The translations under genes were made by a program, and so were the position numbers. Shown here piece by piece: positions 17,003 to 24,263 of a DNA stretch of 64,000 bases (position 1 is the first letter of the stretch; every line of letters begins with the position of its first letter). A model generated the notes under the pieces. It had not been told where the DNA came from. It ran no database searches and saw nothing but the letters and a program-made list of their open reading frames with translations. This DNA comes from Patescibacteria group bacterium UBA2772 (GTDB lineage Bacteria; Patescibacteriota; Minisyncoccia; Moranbacterales; DUUL01). The stretch is from the NCBI GenBank assembly GCA_002352545.1, contig DEIO01000022.1:62001-126000 (forward strand), read 5' to 3'.

Positions 17003-18136
17003 TTGAAAATTGCTATAGTTCATGATTATTTGGTTCAGTACGGGGGCGCTGAAAGAGTACTTGAGGCTATTTGTGAGATCTGGCCACATGCTCCTATTTA
17101 TACACTGTTACATGACAGTGAACTTGTGCATGGCAAATTTGATAACAAAGTGATAAGAACATCTTTTTTGCAAAAAGTGCCTTTCGCTAAAAAACATCAT
17201 AGAATTTTTCCACCACTCATGATGTTTGGTATTGAACAGTTTAATTTGGATTATTATGACATTATCTTGTCAGATTCATCAAGTTTTGCTAAGAATTTGA
17301 TTACAAATTCAAGCACTCTACATATAACATATTGCCACACTCCAATGCGCTATGGTTGGGATGATTGTCAATATTATACTCAAGAATTTAGTTTTCCAGG
17401 AATTGTGAAAAAGGTTGTACCACCACTAATGAATTATATTCGAATGTGGGATTTCTTTGGTTCATATGGAGTCGATACATTTATTGCCAACTCTAAGTTT
17501 GTTTCAACCAGAATCAAGAAATATTATCACAGAGATTCTCATGTGATAAATCCTCCAGTTGATGTTGATAAATTTCATATTTGCGAAGATAAAAAGCAAT
17601 TAGGAGACTATTTTTTGATGGTAGGTAGAATGATGAAATATAAGAAGATGGATTTAGTGATAGAAGCTTTTAACGAAATGAAATTACCACTCAAAGTTGT
17701 TGGTCGTGGGATTGAGAAGGAATATTTAGAAGATACTGCTGGTCCAACAATTGAATTTACAGGAAGAGTTTCCGATGAGGAATTAAGAGATATTTATTCA
17801 AAGGCGCAAGCTTTTATTTTCCCGCAAGAAGAGGATTTTGGAATTGTAGCAATTGAAGCGCTTGCTTCAGGTAGGCCACTTATTGCATTCAAGGGTGGTG
17901 ATATTGTTGAGCATATTCAGATTGGAAAGACAGGAATATTTTTTGAAAATCAAACCAAAGAGGATCTAATCGATGCAGTAAGAGAATATCAGAAGATGGA
18001 TTTTGATCCAAAGTTTATTCGTTCAACAGCTCTGAAGTTTAATAAGAAAAATTTTCAGCAAAAGATACAAAGTCTTGTGGAAGGAAAATACGAAAAATTC
18101 AAAATTGAAAATGAAGCTATTCTACACAGTAAATAA
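17003..18136 (+). CDS. GT4-type glycosyltransferase
   Basis: A 377-residue GT-B fold enzyme starting at TTG with KIAIVHDYLVQYGGAERVLE, the glycine-rich acceptor-side loop of family GT4. The C-terminal sugar-nucleotide half contains FLMVGRMMKYKKMDLVIEAF and the EDFGIVAIEALASGRP motif, with the E-x7-E residues that bind the nucleotide sugar. It resembles mannosyl-transferases of surface polysaccharide clusters (WbaZ-like), but no other glycan genes are next to it, so the sugar is unknown. It lies between secF and pgk. Confidence 0.85.
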   Translation: MKIAIVHDYLVQYGGAERVLEAICEIWPHAPIYTLLHDSELVHGKFDNKVIRTSFLQKVPFAKKHHRIFPPLMMFGIEQFNLDYYDIILSDSSSFAKNLITNSSTLHITYCHTPMRYGWDDCQYYTQEFSFPGIVKKVVPPLMNYIRMWDFFGSYGVDTFIANSKFVSTRIKKYYHRDSHVINPPVDVDKFHICEDKKQLGDYFLMVGRMMKYKKMDLVIEAFNEMKLPLKVVGRGIEKEYLEDTAGPTIEFTGRVSDEELRDIYSKAQAFIFPQEEDFGIVAIEALASGRPLIAFKGGDIVEHIQIGKTGIFFENQTKEDLIDAVREYQKMDFDPKFIRSTALKFNKKNFQQKIQSLVEGKYEKFKIENEAILHSK

Positions 18137-18192
18137 TAATTTATGTGGCTATTTGGTCATTTTAAATAAATAAAAATAATTAAATAAAACTG

Positions 18193-19260
18193 ATGAAAAC
18201 GCTAAGAGATATAGAACTTAAAGAAAAAAAAGTTATATTACGAGCAGGTTTTGACCTACTTTTGGAGGATGGAGAAATTGTTGATGACGCAAGAATAAAA
18301 GCTGGATTAAAAACAATTGAATATATAAAAAAGCAGAAACCAGGTTTTTTCTTAATCGTGAATCACATGGGAAGACCCGAGGGCGAAAGAGTTCCAGAGC
18401 TTTCAAATCGAATTGTGGCTGAAAGATTACAGGAACTTACTAGCACGGCGATTGAAGTGATTGATACCGTTGAGGAATTGCAAAAATTTGTACTAGATGG
18501 TCTCTATGAAAAAAAGAAAATTTATATGCTTGAAAATCTTCGATTTTGGAAAGAAGAGAAACAAGCAGATGTAACTTTTGGAAAGAATATCGGAGAGCTT
18601 TTTGATATCTATGTAAATGATGCTTTTTCTGTTAGTCATAGAGCACATGCATCTTTTGTGTGTATCCCAGAATATACAAAAGATAAGTGCATGGGTCTTT
18701 TGTTTGAGGAAGAGTTTTTCAATCTTAGCAAAGTCAAAAATGATCCGGAGCATCCAGCTGTGATGGTGATTGGTGGTGCTAAAATTGCTACAAAGTTGCC
18801 AGTGATTGAGAATATGATGAGAATATATGATCATGTTCTGGTTGGCGGAATGATAGCAAATGAAGCGCTTGATGAAAGACTTGATTTGGGCGAGAAGGTT
18901 CTGTTGCCAACAGATTTCAACCCAAAAGAAAAAGAAGATGAAAGATTGGATATCGGGAAAGATACAATAGCTGCATATACTGAGGTTATTAATAATGCCA
19001 AGACAATCGTTTGGAATGGACCGCTTGGGAAATTTGAAGACGAGGAGGCAGAAGAAGGCACAAAGAGTATCTGTCGAGCAATTGCAGCTAGAGAAGATGC
19101 GTTACAGGTGATTGGAGGGGGAGAGACATTGGAGGCCGTTAGTCAGTTCAGTGAATTTTCACACTTTGATTATGTTTCGATGAGCGGTGGCGCAATGTTG
19201 GAATATCTATCTGGAAAAACTTTACCAGGAATTGAAGTTCTAGAAGATCGAAAAGAGTAG
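18193..19260 (+). CDS. pgk: Phosphoglycerate kinase (short form)
   Basis: Transfers phosphate between 1,3-bisphosphoglycerate and ADP in glycolysis. Recognised motifs: NHMGRPEG, YMLENLRFWKEE, VNDAFSVSHRAHAS, MVIGGAKIATKLPVIENM, IVWNGPLGKFE, GGGETLEAV and SMSGGAMLEYLSGKTLPG. At 355 residues it is about 40 shorter than typical PGK, with a reduced segment after GGMIANEAL. The N-terminal RADLNVP motif is replaced by RAGFDLLLEDG. All substrate-binding motifs remain recognisable, so activity is likely. gap is encoded 40 kb away. Confidence 0.93.
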   Translation: MKTLRDIELKEKKVILRAGFDLLLEDGEIVDDARIKAGLKTIEYIKKQKPGFFLIVNHMGRPEGERVPELSNRIVAERLQELTSTAIEVIDTVEELQKFVLDGLYEKKKIYMLENLRFWKEEKQADVTFGKNIGELFDIYVNDAFSVSHRAHASFVCIPEYTKDKCMGLLFEEEFFNLSKVKNDPEHPAVMVIGGAKIATKLPVIENMMRIYDHVLVGGMIANEALDERLDLGEKVLLPTDFNPKEKEDERLDIGKDTIAAYTEVINNAKTIVWNGPLGKFEDEEAEEGTKSICRAIAAREDALQVIGGGETLEAVSQFSEFSHFDYVSMSGGAMLEYLSGKTLPGIEVLEDRKE

Positions 19261-19272
19261 TTTGGATTTAAA

Positions 19273-19300
19273 TTGACATTGTAACTTAGTTTATTAGATA
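19273..19300 (+). promoter_or_regulatory. Promoter of the AdoMet decarboxylase operon
   Basis: TTGACA (19273-19278), 16-base spacer, TAGATA (19295-19300). The -10 element overlaps the first bases of a long palindrome. Confidence 0.6.
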
Positions 19301-19336
19301 TTACTTAGATTTCGATAAGGAAATCTAAGTAATATC
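19297..19336 (+). repeat. Perfect 17-bp-arm palindrome at the speH start region
   Basis: GATATTACTTAGATTTC (19297-19313) and GAAATCTAAGTAATATC (19320-19336) are exact reverse complements around a 6-base loop. No U-run follows, so this is not a normal terminator. It overlaps the predicted -10 box and start site and ends five bases before AAGGAG of speH. An operator or a 5' mRNA hairpin are both possible. Confidence 0.75.
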
Positions 19337-19348
19337 CCACCAAGGAGT

Positions 19349-19723
19349 ATGCAAAAGCAAGACGCTGTTCACGTTATTTTGGATGTTTTCTTTGAATCTT
19401 TTCCATCTGAGTTGGAAAAGGCTGCTTTTTGGAAATGCATCGGACAAAATTCTTTAGAAAAAGGAAACTTTTCAATAATGGGCGGTGCTATGCATAAATT
19501 TGATCCAGTTGGAATGTCTGGTTTTTGGCTTTTGTGTGAGTCCCATCTTTCTTTCCATACATGGCCAGATGAAAAATATGTTTTTGTTGATCTTTTTTCT
19601 TGTGGTGATGCAGATAGAACCAATCGAACAACAGAAGCTTTGATTGAAGAATTTGAAAAAATTGGAGGAAAGATTGAAAAGAGAAAGAATATCAAAAGAG
19701 GATTTGTATATAAAAAAGAATAA
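19349..19723 (+). CDS. speH: S-adenosylmethionine decarboxylase proenzyme (SpeH type)
   Basis: Pyruvoyl enzyme that makes decarboxylated AdoMet, the aminopropyl donor for spermidine. The self-cleavage site is clear: Glu64-Ser65 in LLCESHLSFHTWPDEKY, with His70 and Cys85 (DLFSCGDA). The spacing matches that of the Thermotoga enzyme (Ser63, His68, Cys83). At 124 residues it has the size of the prokaryotic class 1B enzyme. AAGGAG lies very close to the ATG. The stop overlaps the ATG of the next gene (TAATG), so the two are translationally coupled. No speE or speA is nearby. Confidence 0.92.
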   Translation: MQKQDAVHVILDVFFESFPSELEKAAFWKCIGQNSLEKGNFSIMGGAMHKFDPVGMSGFWLLCESHLSFHTWPDEKYVFVDLFSCGDADRTNRTTEALIEEFEKIGGKIEKRKNIKRGFVYKKE

Positions 19724-20475
19724 TGAAGATTCAGAAGATAAAAATTAGAATTCTCAATCCTCCTAAGATTGATTTATTCGGAGTTCTTGATGAGTACATC
19801 ACCAAGCTTTCAGAAGGTGATGTTGTTTTTATTACCTCCAAGATTGTCAGTTTGCATCAAGGCAGGTGTGTGAAGGTTTCAAATGATGATAAAAGGGCTG
19901 TGAAGGATGAACTTATCTATAGTGAAGCCGACAGAGTGATTGATAGAGCCGAGTATCCAGATAATAGGAGGCTTTTGACAATCACTAAAAATTTGATGAT
20001 TCGTGCTGCTGAAATTGATGAAAGCAATGCAAATGGTTTTTGTATTCTGTTGCCAGACGATTCAAATGGTTTCGCAAAAGAAGTGCATGCTTATTTGAAG
20101 AATAAATTTCAATTAAAACGTTTGGGCATTGTGATTACAGATAGTCACAGTGTGCCACTTCATCGTGGAGCGCTGGGAACAACAATCGGATATTTTGGAA
20201 TTGAGCCACTCATCAGTCATGTGGAGAAAGATGATATTTTTGGAAAAAAGTTCAAAGCTGAGGTGACAAACGTCGTGGATTCCTTGGCTGCAACAGCAGT
20301 TTTCATGATGGGAGAGACAGATAAAAGAACTCCAATGATGGTAATCGGTGATATTGATGACAGGGTGGTATTCTCTGATAAGGCGAATTATTCAGAGTTT
20401 TTAATCTCACCCGAGGATGATATGTTCTCACCGATTTTGGAGAAGTTCAAAAAAACAAAAAACTTGAAAGATTAG
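19723..20475 (+). CDS. CofE-like (F420-0/folate type) gamma-glutamyl ligase
   Basis: Resembles the coenzyme F420-0:L-glutamate ligase family; CPR members are often labelled putative folate gamma-glutamate ligase. Diagnostic segments are LSEGDVVFITSKIVSLHQGR near residue 30, the VITDSHSVPLHRGALG block and VVDSLAATAVFMMGETDKRTPM. The 250-residue length fits the single-domain form. No F420 biosynthesis gene is present, so the acceptor is unknown. Tight coupling to AdoMet decarboxylase suggests a shared pathway, perhaps glutamylation of a polyamine-like product, but that is inference. The tRNA-Gln promoter overlaps its last codons. Confidence 0.82.
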   Translation: MKIQKIKIRILNPPKIDLFGVLDEYITKLSEGDVVFITSKIVSLHQGRCVKVSNDDKRAVKDELIYSEADRVIDRAEYPDNRRLLTITKNLMIRAAEIDESNANGFCILLPDDSNGFAKEVHAYLKNKFQLKRLGIVITDSHSVPLHRGALGTTIGYFGIEPLISHVEKDDIFGKKFKAEVTNVVDSLAATAVFMMGETDKRTPMMVIGDIDDRVVFSDKANYSEFLISPEDDMFSPILEKFKKTKNLKD

Positions 20476-20492
20476 CAGAAAGAGTGTATCAT
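20464..20492 (+). promoter_or_regulatory. Promoter of tRNA-Gln
   Basis: TTGAAA (20464-20469), 17-base spacer, TATCAT (20487-20492). The same -10 sequence serves tRNA-Leu. It is embedded in the end of the CofE-like gene. Confidence 0.7.
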
Positions 20493-22039
20493 AAAAAGCG
20501 TTTCAAAAAGATAAAATTTGGGGAATCGCCAAGTGGTAAGGCACTGGTCTCTGGTTCCAGTATTCGGGGGTTCGAATCCCTCTTCCCCAACAATTGAGTA
20601 AAATCGCCATTTTCCGGTGCATTAGCAAGGAATTTATATGGCATTTTAAAGCTTACTTTAGCCACTTGTTGGCTTTCAAGAGAAACGTTCGAAAGTATAA
20701 TTTCGAGCGTTTTTCTTTTTTGTTGGTCATCCTGTTTCAAAAACTCTTTTTGTGCTTTATTAGCGGTTAAAAAGACTTTTTTGGTTTGTTCGAAAGTTCC
20801 TCGTCCTTTTGTCCTTTTTTGACTTAAAACAGTTTCTAAATCAATTTGCTCCTTTTCTAATTTCTTCATCTTATGTTCAAAGAGTTCTTCGCCAATCTTT
20901 TTCTCCAAAGAACGGTCTAAAAGGTCTTCTTGCTTTAATTTGCAAGCCTCAAGTTGTTTTCTGAGTGAAATCTCAAGCTCCTCAAATTCTTTTTGGTCAT
21001 TGGTTTTCCTAAGACTGTTAGCTTCTGCTACAGTTTCAATTAATTCTTTCCTATAAAAAATCTGATTAAAGACTTTTGAAATCTGCTCATCTATCTTCTC
21101 GCTTCTTAGATATTTCCGATGTTCCTCACAATTTCCTTTGCCATTGGTGCAATAGTAATAAGTATGACCTTTCTTTTTGTCAGCAGTAAGAGCACAACCA
21201 CATTTTTCACAAGTTAGAAAACTTCTGTAAGGATAGAAATGCTTTTTTCTTCTGCCTCTATGTTTTCCCTTTAAAACTTCTTGGACATCATCAAAAATTC
21301 TTTGAGAAATAATCGGTTCATGACTTCCTTTGTAAAAATTTCCATCTCTTTTGATAACTCCGTAATAGAAGGGACTGGAAAAGATACGATGAAGAATGCT
21401 TGTGTAAACTTTTGTACCTCTGTCAGTCATAAGCCCTAATTTAAAAGATTCATTGATCATTTCTTTCAATGAATAGCCACCAGTTGCATATTTTCTAAAT
21501 GTTTTTTGAAGAGGTTTTCTTTTCTCTTCGTTAACAAAAATAGTTTTCTCTAATTTGTTATTTTTATAACCAAAAGAAGCTCTACCTGGAAGACCGCCAT
21601 TTTCTAATTTTGTTTTATTACCTCTTAGAACATTAACACTTAAATCATCTGAATATTTTTTACCTACTCCAAAATCAATCAAAAGTAAAAACTTGTCAGT
21701 CGGATTATTAGCAATCTTTTTATCAATTGTTCTTATATTTTCAATTTTTCCATTTTCTAATCTTTCAACCAATCTTGCTCCATCAGTAATATTTCTAGTA
21801 AGTCTATCAATTTTCCAACAAAGTAATTGACAACCATCAGTTTTATCAATAAAGGATAACATTTCATTAAACTTAGGACGCCCTTCTTGTTTTGCGGATT
21901 GGCTTTCAGTAAAAATTTTATCAATCAATATTTCTGAATTATCCGCCAACTTCTTTATTTCTGAAATTTGTGAATTAATCGACATTGCTTGTCGATCTTC
22001 ATCTTCGGATGATTTTCTGGCGTAAATGATGTTTTTCAT
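20489..22039 (-). CDS. Large serine recombinase (integrase)
   Basis: Site-specific DNA recombinase of the resolvase/invertase superfamily. Catalytic Ser10 lies in YARKSSEDEDRQAMSINSQ, and the CWKIDRLTRNITDGARLVE segment holds further active-site Arg residues. A recombinase domain (about residues 150-260) is followed by a zinc ribbon (CEKCGCAL ... YYCTNGKGNC), and then a long coiled coil (about 345-440). The last 40 or so residues (RDSNPRILEPETSALPLGDS) are the antisense reading of tRNA-Gln. The gene therefore runs across the attachment site, and its native end was probably altered by integration. Confidence 0.93.
   Translation of the reverse strand: MKNIIYARKSSEDEDRQAMSINSQISEIKKLADNSEILIDKIFTESQSAKQEGRPKFNEMLSFIDKTDGCQLLCWKIDRLTRNITDGARLVERLENGKIENIRTIDKKIANNPTDKFLLLIDFGVGKKYSDDLSVNVLRGNKTKLENGGLPGRASFGYKNNKLEKTIFVNEEKRKPLQKTFRKYATGGYSLKEMINESFKLGLMTDRGTKVYTSILHRIFSSPFYYGVIKRDGNFYKGSHEPIISQRIFDDVQEVLKGKHRGRRKKHFYPYRSFLTCEKCGCALTADKKKGHTYYYCTNGKGNCEEHRKYLRSEKIDEQISKVFNQIFYRKELIETVAEANSLRKTNDQKEFEELEISLRKQLEACKLKQEDLLDRSLEKKIGEELFEHKMKKLEKEQIDLETVLSQKRTKGRGTFEQTKKVFLTANKAQKEFLKQDDQQKRKTLEIILSNVSLESQQVAKVSFKMPYKFLANAPENGDFTQLLGKRDSNPRILEPETSALPLGDSPNFIFLKRFL
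20519..20590 (+). tRNA. tRNA-Gln (anticodon CTG), used as integration site
   Basis: Acceptor stem TGGGGAA / TTCCCCA, discriminator A, D arm GCC...GGC. The anticodon loop CTCTGGT gives CTG, and the T arm is GGGGG TTCGAAT CCCTC. CCA is not encoded. No terminator follows. Instead the opposite-strand recombinase gene runs straight through the tRNA, and pieces of this tRNA's 3' half recur at 27.3, 27.8 and 28.7 kb, marking it as an attachment site. Confidence 0.93.
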
Positions 22040-22061
22040 GAATTTATTTTAATATGGTTTA

Positions 22062-22880
22062 CTAGTTTAAACCGAAAAGCTCCTCAAAAGCAAGTATTTC
22101 TTTTTTAAGATTTTTATTTTTATCTAAATCATAGATTGAAAAGTTAAATTCTCCACAAAAATCACTAGTATAATCTTTAGAAAAATCCTTAACTTTTTCA
22201 AAATCTTCTTTGTAGATACTTGTTAAAAAATTAATTCTTTCCTCGTTTCTTGAAATAACTGGTTGCTTTAAATCTCTTGAACAAAAATAACTCTTTTCTC
22301 CACGAAGTCGGTCTTCTGATAATTCTTTTCCCATATACTTAGCAAGATAATCAATTGTTTTTTTGGTGTCTTTTGCTCTTTTGATTTTTATAAAACCTTT
22401 GCCCCAAATTTCAGCAATTCTCTTTTTTAGTAAATATGAGAGATTGAAAAAAATACAATGATAGTGAATAGCTCCTCTGTCTTGAAATTCAATAACTGTT
22501 ATATATTTAAAAAAGCTTTTTTTCTGACCAGTGATTTCATAAGTTAATCTTTTTATGAATTTTGTAAATTCAAGATTAGCTTGTTTTACATTCTTTATAT
22601 TTTCTTTGAAAGTTAGTGTTAAGAATGTTGGTTTTACAAGTTTTCCTTTTACATCCAACCACTGATTGATGTTTGCATACACGAGTCTAGTAAAAGTTTT
22701 CTTTGACCTACGAGAAGAAAGCCAACGATTTCGTACTTTCTCAACCTCGGTTTTTTTAGTGGGTTTTGAAATAAAGCCAGTATTAGGCGGAGGAGAACCG
22801 TATTTTATATATTCTTTATAACGGATAATTTCCAAACGGTCGCCAGACCTAACGGTTTTAACTCTAGTTTTATAGCTCAT
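22062..22880 (-). CDS. HUH-type rolling-circle replication initiator
   Basis: Endonuclease that nicks an origin to start rolling-circle replication of plasmids or filamentous/other ssDNA phages. All three family motifs are seen: FLTLTF (about residue 87), the HUH metal site as HYHCIFF in DRGAIHYHCIFF (about 135), and the tyrosine motif DYLAKYMGKEL (about 178). At 272 residues it has the size of single-domain Rep proteins (phage G2P/ORF2-like). It lies 22 bases upstream of the recombinase on the same strand, so the pair probably forms the replication-integration module of an integrated plasmid or phage. Confidence 0.82.
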   Translation of the reverse strand: MSYKTRVKTVRSGDRLEIIRYKEYIKYGSPPPNTGFISKPTKKTEVEKVRNRWLSSRRSKKTFTRLVYANINQWLDVKGKLVKPTFLTLTFKENIKNVKQANLEFTKFIKRLTYEITGQKKSFFKYITVIEFQDRGAIHYHCIFFNLSYLLKKRIAEIWGKGFIKIKRAKDTKKTIDYLAKYMGKELSEDRLRGEKSYFCSRDLKQPVISRNEERINFLTSIYKEDFEKVKDFSKDYTSDFCGEFNFSIYDLDKNKNLKKEILAFEELFGLN

Positions 22881-22916
22881 ACTTTCTCATTAAGTGTTAT
22901 TATTATCAAGTCCCAC

Positions 22917-22966
22917 TCTTGAGCCTCTCTCCCTTTGCCTCCGGCAAAGCTCGAGCCGTCTCAAGA
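22917..22966. repeat. Two-tier hairpin upstream of the Rep gene
   Basis: Outer arms TCTTGAG (22917-22923) / CTCAAGA (22960-22966). Inner arms CTTTGCC (22933-22939) / GGCAAAG (22943-22949) enclose a 3-base loop. It is GC-rich compared with its surroundings and lies just upstream of the Rep start. A replication origin for this Rep or a leader structure is possible. Confidence 0.55.
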
Positions 22967-23101
22967 AGAGAACGCCTGATACAAATCAACCAATGAATTT
23001 AGAAATTCATCAGCAGTTTCATTTGAAAGATTCAAATCATAGTATTTTTTAAAATACTCTTTGATTTCATCTCTTCGTTTTTGGCTGAATTTGTAAGACA
23101 T
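22961..23101 (-). CDS. Small 46-residue protein of the integrated element
   Basis: The product begins MSYKFSQKRRDEIKEYFKKY and ends LNSLVDLYQAFSS; it is helical, charged and has no TM segment. Similar short proteins of this pattern occur near mobile genes in CPR genomes as I recall, but the function is unknown; a DNA-binding or replication accessory role would fit its place beside Rep. The ATG at 23101 follows an AACACTA...TAGTGTT palindrome that resembles the one ahead of the next upstream gene. Confidence 0.5.
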   Translation of the reverse strand: MSYKFSQKRRDEIKEYFKKYYDLNLSNETADEFLNSLVDLYQAFSS

Positions 23102-23104
23102 CAA

Positions 23105-23130
23105 AAAACACTACTTGTTAATAGTGTTAT
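23105..23130. promoter_or_regulatory. Palindrome ahead of the 46-residue gene
   Basis: AACACTA and TAGTGTT arms around an 8-base centre, directly upstream of the ATG at 23101. A related near-palindrome (minus strand AACCATTAATC-AATTAGTGTT) lies just ahead of the gene at 23955. Together they suggest a shared operator or leader. Confidence 0.45.
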
Positions 23131-23178
23131 TTTATAATAAGTTGTTTACGCACTGTTACCCGTAAAGGCGTAATAACT

Positions 23179-23955
23179 TTATTCTAGGTATTTTCCGTTG
23201 ATTTTAATGCAAGCTGTCTTGCCTGTATTGAAGTCTATAAAATCATCAATTTCAGTTGCTTTGTAAACTTTCTCTTTTACAATCTCACAAGCCCGATGAA
23301 TTTTCCGCCATTTGTATTCAATATCTTTAAAAGTGTTTTCTGAAATTTCTCTAAAAGGAAACTCTTGACTTAAATCATCAGAGTTAAAGATATGTTTTAA
23401 AATATAGTGAGAATTTGTTTTTTTACTATTGAGCGAAATAGGAATTGCCTTTTCTTGAAAATACAAAATGCTTTTCTTAGAGTTGAAATCAAATCCCATT
23501 TCTTCTTCCTTACCTAAAAAAGGTAAGATTTTTTTATAAAGCTTTTCCATAAACAATAGATATTCTTCTTTATCAGATTTTGGGAGCGGATCATCTGGAC
23601 CAAAAGAAGGGAAAAGCCAATCTAAATTATTGTTGATATTTTTAGGTTGGATTCCATGAAAAACATTGTGTAAATTTCTAAATGAAAACATTGGATCTAA
23701 TTGGTGAAGTGCTTTTTCTTTTATTTCTCTTTTTTGATTATGTATTTTTCTGTCTTTATATCCAAAATCATAGCCTTTATCTGCATTAAGTTCGGCTCTT
23801 TTAACTCTGATTTCCTTTCCTTCTTCTTGAATTTGTTCAATAAATTCTGGAACTGTTTTAATTATTTTTATAAAATCAGAAATAACTTGATAGGAATCAA
23901 GGGAATTTTTACTGTTTTTGAATTTTTTAATAAGTTGTTGGAGTTTTTTGGACAT
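23179..23955 (-). CDS. Hypothetical protein of the integrated element
   Basis: No family firmly recognised. The 258-residue product starts at ATG 23955 (MSKKLQQLIKKFKNSKNSLD). Its N-terminal 90 residues are helical and basic. The C-terminal part (about 170-258) looks like a winged-helix fold: a short beta pair (SILYFQEKAIPISLN), then helices, then a closing beta strand (TACIKINGKYLE), a shape seen in plasmid regulators. It is the first gene of the minus-strand module and is preceded by the palindromic leader shared with the 46-residue gene. A regulatory role is inference. Confidence 0.5.
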   Translation of the reverse strand: MSKKLQQLIKKFKNSKNSLDSYQVISDFIKIIKTVPEFIEQIQEEGKEIRVKRAELNADKGYDFGYKDRKIHNQKREIKEKALHQLDPMFSFRNLHNVFHGIQPKNINNNLDWLFPSFGPDDPLPKSDKEEYLLFMEKLYKKILPFLGKEEEMGFDFNSKKSILYFQEKAIPISLNSKKTNSHYILKHIFNSDDLSQEFPFREISENTFKDIEYKWRKIHRACEIVKEKVYKATEIDDFIDFNTGKTACIKINGKYLE

Positions 23956-24053
23956 ACTAAAAAACACTAATTGATTAATGGTTTATTGTAGAGAAAAATT
24001 AGAGAACTGTCTAGAATGAATTTTATTAACCAAATAATAGCAAAAAGACAATT

Positions 24054-24168
24054 CCTTATTTCTTCTAAGAAAGGTTTTAGTAAATTATCGCCTTAGTGCC
24101 GTCAAGTCCGCTTTGCTACCTTGACCGCAGGCGATAATTTACTCTTTTACTGATAAGAAGAATTAAGG
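24054..24168 (+). repeat. Long multi-stem structured element, copy 1
   Basis: Three nested stems: CCTTATTTCTTCT (24054-24066) / AGAAGAATTAAGG (24156-24168) with one mismatch; perfect AGTAAATTATCGCC (24079-24092) / GGCGATAATTTACT (24130-24143); and GTCAAG (24101-24106) / CTTGAC (24120-24125) with a 13-base loop. It lies between divergent gene blocks. A second copy with the same geometry and compensatory changes occurs on the minus strand at 27556-27614. It could be a replication origin, a transposon end or a structured RNA. Confidence 0.8.
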
Positions 24169-24263
24169 GAGATTATTCTGTTTGCATAACTAAGTAAGAG
24201 GTAATATACTAAATTAGAAAGTTTCAAACAATTAAACACTCGTATTTAAATTACAATAGAATT

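Noticed and set aside
19297..19336. The long palindrome as an intrinsic terminator of pgk
   Set aside because: No T-run follows on either strand, and it overlaps a promoter; regulatory use is more likely.
23701..23970. Hydrophobic 89-residue plus-strand frame
   Set aside because: Antisense shadow of the Lys/Phe-rich 258-residue protein gene.
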